A model generated the notes under the pieces. That model saw only the letters and a list, made by a program, of their open reading frames with translations. It did not search any database and had not been told where the DNA came from. Below are positions 61,908 to 64,000 of a stretch of 64,000 nt of DNA, one piece after another. Positions within the stretch are counted from its first letter, which is position 1; the number at the start of each line of letters is the position of its first letter. The stretch covers positions 136,585 to 200,584 of the forward strand of contig JBPOFA010000008.1 in NCBI GenBank assembly GCA_051251595.1, given 5' to 3'. The DNA comes from NORP110 sp051251595. Its GTDB lineage: Bacteria > Pseudomonadota > Alphaproteobacteria > Rhodobacterales > Rhodobacteraceae. A program made the translations under genes and the position numbers.

Positions 61908-63068
61908 ATGAAGATTCTCATCGCCAGCACGACTTTGCCGCATGCCCAATCTCAGGGCAGTGAAATTTGCACTATGAATTTCTTTAAGGCCTGTGTGCGC
62001 TCTGGTGCCGAGACCCATTTACTGGGGTATCTCGAACCTGACGGCTTAGCGCCGAACATCAAGAATCTGCATTCCGCAGGCCAGTGGCCGACAGAACTGA
62101 ACAAGGCCAAGGGAAAGGCTGTTGGATGGATGGCCGAATCCATTTTTACAGGCGAGCCTTTTACGAATGTGAAGTTTTCATCCCGACAGTATCGTCAAAA
62201 ACTGGTCGAACTTCTGAATGCAATTCAGCCGGATGTGCTGGTCATTGATCACGCCCATATGGGCTGGATCAGAAACCTGCCCAATTTGCCAAAGCATCGC
62301 ATCTTTTTGGCCCATAATTGCGAAACTTTACTGTATTCTCAAATGGATGACAAACGCGGGCTGCGTAATGTCGTGCTGAAGCGCGAAGTCAAATTGCTCA
62401 AGAAACTAGAGGATGACTTGGTGGATTGGGCCGATCAGACCTGGTGCCTGTCGGAAACAGACGCGACATTGCTGGGCGGCGAGAATCCAAAAAACGAACT
62501 TCGAGTTTTTGATCTTCCCGGCCAGGAAACCAAAGATGGCGGTCAAAGCCTGGAAGACGGCCCAACCCGCGATGTCGGTCTGATCGGATCCTGGATGTGG
62601 GATGTGAATCGCAAAGGGGTCCAATGGTTCCTGGCCGAAGTTGTGCCCCATCTGCCAAAATCCATGCAGATCCATATTGCAGGCAAAGGCGCCGCCGGGC
62701 TGCAGCCCTATCCGAATGTGACGTTTGACGGTTTCGTTCAGGACCCGTTGCACTTTATGGCAAGCTTCAAAGCCATCGTCATCCCGACCACCGTGGGCAG
62801 CGGTGTGCAGCTCAAAACGATAGAGGCGTTGTCCCTTGGCGTGCCCATTGTCGGCACAGAGCTGGCCTTTCGTGGGATCAACATCGACACTGACCTGATT
62901 ACGAAAGAAGACGATCCAAAGGCCATGGCCCAGGCGATTATTCGCGTCGTCGCAGAAAACCGCAGCGACCGGTTGCAGGGGCAAAACTGGGCCCGTATCC
63001 GGCGCATCACCTTTGACGGTGACGTCGCCCGCGCGCTTGCCGATCTGGACATGCCCGTTATCATATAA
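61908..63068 (+). CDS. Glycosyltransferase, GT-B fold (GT4-like)
   Basis: This 386-residue enzyme transfers a sugar from a nucleotide donor. The C-terminal domain has VGSGVQLKTIEALSLGVPIV, with the E-x7-E-like region of GT4 enzymes, and GSWMWDVNRKGVQWFLAEVV earlier. The N-terminal domain starts KILIASTTLPHAQSQGSEIC, the donor/acceptor cleft loop. No polysaccharide cluster surrounds it, so the acceptor is unknown. Confidence 0.85.
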   Translation: MKILIASTTLPHAQSQGSEICTMNFFKACVRSGAETHLLGYLEPDGLAPNIKNLHSAGQWPTELNKAKGKAVGWMAESIFTGEPFTNVKFSSRQYRQKLVELLNAIQPDVLVIDHAHMGWIRNLPNLPKHRIFLAHNCETLLYSQMDDKRGLRNVVLKREVKLLKKLEDDLVDWADQTWCLSETDATLLGGENPKNELRVFDLPGQETKDGGQSLEDGPTRDVGLIGSWMWDVNRKGVQWFLAEVVPHLPKSMQIHIAGKGAAGLQPYPNVTFDGFVQDPLHFMASFKAIVIPTTVGSGVQLKTIEALSLGVPIVGTELAFRGINIDTDLITKEDDPKAMAQAIIRVVAENRSDRLQGQNWARIRRITFDGDVARALADLDMPVII

Positions 63069-63079
63069 AGTTGGACATC

Positions 63080-63205
63080 AAAGCGGCCTGAGCATTGGAG
63101 GCTCTGACTCGTTTGTGGGATTGATTATGCGGCTTGTTTTTGATGTTACAAACGGTGTTGGCTGAGTGTCTGTTTCTTGATCCTTTTCCTTCCATCAAAA
63201 CGCCA
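63080..63205 (+). mobile_element. Possible insertion-sequence scar
   Basis: The interval after the glycosyltransferase gene contains a frame reading MLQTVLAECLFLDPFPS, which from memory resembles short sequences flanking transposase genes in Roseobacter genomes. No transposase, terminal repeats or target duplication are visible. Very tentative. Confidence 0.25.
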
Positions 63206-63257
63206 TAATTTCGAATAAACTGGATCTACGCACCTGTATTAGCGCGAGATAAATTTG

Positions 63258-63734
63258 ATGAAATATTACTTTTTGGCGGCTACGGTCGCATTGGCCCCTT
63301 CACTTGGTTTTGCCCAGGATTTTAAAAAGGGTGTAGCCGCGTTTGAAGCTCACAACCGAACCGAAGCCATAAACGAACTGAAACCACTGGCAGAACAAGG
63401 GAACGCAGCGGCACAGAATTATATGGGAATTCTGTCCGAAAACCGCTTCGGTGCGGTGCAGGACAATGACCAGGCCCTCTATTGGTTTCAAATGGCGGCG
63501 GATCAAGGCTATGCCGAGGCACAAAAAAACCTTGGGTTCATGTATTACTATGGCGTTGGCGTTCCCCAACAATTTCGCGAGGCCTCTAAATGGTACCGCA
63601 AAGCTGCGGAACAAGGACTGGCCGAGGCGCAGCATCTCTTGGGTATGATGTACCGGGCAGGTGAAGGCACAATGGAAATGACATTACAACAACAGGCACA
63701 AGCAGCCACATCGTTCGACACTGAGCGGCCCTAA
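63258..63734 (+). CDS. Sel1-repeat protein with irregular C-terminus
   Basis: This 158-residue exported protein has a signal peptide ending LGFAQ. Three Sel1 repeats (36-residue helical pairs with AAAQNYMGILSENRFG, AEAQKNLGFMYYYGVG, AEAQHLLGMMYRAGEG) fill residues about 40-140. Related proteins continue with another repeat and a conserved tail; this one ends in a Gln-rich segment (TLQQQAQAATSFDTERP). An in-frame open stretch follows the stop, so the gene may be truncated. ATG at 63258; TTG one codon before. Confidence 0.75.
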   Translation: MKYYFLAATVALAPSLGFAQDFKKGVAAFEAHNRTEAINELKPLAEQGNAAAQNYMGILSENRFGAVQDNDQALYWFQMAADQGYAEAQKNLGFMYYYGVGVPQQFREASKWYRKAAEQGLAEAQHLLGMMYRAGEGTMEMTLQQQAQAATSFDTERP

Positions 63735-64000
63735 ATTGCTCGGAGCCAGCAGGCAACTTACAGCGAAATGATCGCGAAAGCCAAAGAGTTGTATGCGTCG
63801 GGTGTGGGCCGCAGCCAACCCTTTAGATTTTTCAGCAACGATTGCGGCAGATCCCAACACGAAAACCGTTCGCGGCTGGTTCGCAAAGCGGACGTTGCTG
63901 TAAGTCACGGCGATTGTCAGCTATGCGGGACTATCCAGCCTTTTGCTGACGCAGCTATTGTTAACGCAAAAAATCCTCGCATCTGCAGCACACCTGTCGC
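63735..64000. other. Tail of the window without a clear gene
   Basis: After the Sel1 stop the same frame stays open (YSEMIAKAKELYASGVG and onward) to the window edge, and another frame reads ATIAADPNTKTVRGWF before a stop. Neither has a start or ribosome binding site that convinces. It could be decayed coding sequence. Confidence 0.35.

Noticed and set aside
1..64000. CRISPR arrays, prophage genes, tRNA genes and integrase sites
   Set aside because: No spaced direct repeats, phage structural genes, tRNA-like T-loop plus acceptor pairs or integrases were seen when reading through the window.

Overview
This 64 kb window looks like ordinary chromosome from an alphaproteobacterium of the order Rhodobacterales (Roseobacter-type). 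The gene content points there: a propionyl-CoA carboxylase locus with an ScfR/PccR-type regulator, short families common in this order (DUF4174, DUF2927, DUF1127, excalibur, sunset domain), a choline ABC transporter, and dense short operons with 1-4 bp overlaps. I saw no tRNA, CRISPR array, prophage or intact insertion sequence. This placement is inference from gene content; no search was run.

Region 1 (1-4.9 kb): the 3' part of polyphosphate kinase followed by exopolyphosphatase, then convergent minus-strand genes for a small exported protein, an EEP-fold hydrolase and a TerB/DnaJ protein. Region 2 (4.9-16.5 kb): propionate assimilation. pccB, two small genes, pccA, a sulfotransferase-like gene and methylmalonyl-CoA mutase lie on the minus strand. 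A divergent MFS exporter and the regulator pccR lie on the plus strand. Clusters of TTTGCAAA-type sites precede pccB/MFS and pccR. Region 3 (16.6-21.1 kb): coxG-like, YdcH-like and exported nuclease genes, then choXWV for choline import. Region 4 (21.1-30.7 kb): two DMT exporters, yebC, two SLC13-type carriers around a small lipoprotein, a YmdB-like phosphodiesterase, 5-formyl-THF cyclo-ligase and mgtE. Region 5 (30.7-37.7 kb): guanine deaminase, a CAP-domain lipoprotein, 8-oxoguanine deaminase, a HisN-like phosphatase, XRE and LysR regulators, a DUF1127 gene and a BI-1 family protein.

Region 6 (37.8-45.2 kb): a DUF4279 gene, a very small entericidin-like lipoprotein, a P-loop kinase-like gene and a GNAT gene, then housekeeping genes: rpmG, the RNase P RNA, an amidase, an excalibur lipoprotein, gatCA, tadA and an rluB-type pseudouridine synthase. 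Region 7 (45.3-50.7 kb): a compact plus-strand operon of a 27-residue membrane peptide, XpaC-like, TelA-like, DUF2927, SPFH-GYF and zinc-ribbon membrane proteins. It is the best candidate here for a little-described multi-protein system, probably acting at the cell envelope.

Region 8 (50.8-56.1 kb): sugar-related enzymes (PfkB kinase, a Gfo/Idh/MocA-aldo/keto reductase fusion, an FAH-family protein, an FrcK-like kinase) plus dtd. Region 9 (56.1-64 kb): a prokaryotic pentameric ligand-gated ion channel, a gene of unknown family, a large exported metallophosphoesterase with atypical composition, a MATE exporter, a glycosyltransferase and a Sel1-repeat protein with an abnormal end, near a possible mobile-element scar. 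Starts were moved from the longest reading frame wherever a ribosome binding site or family alignment favoured an inner codon.
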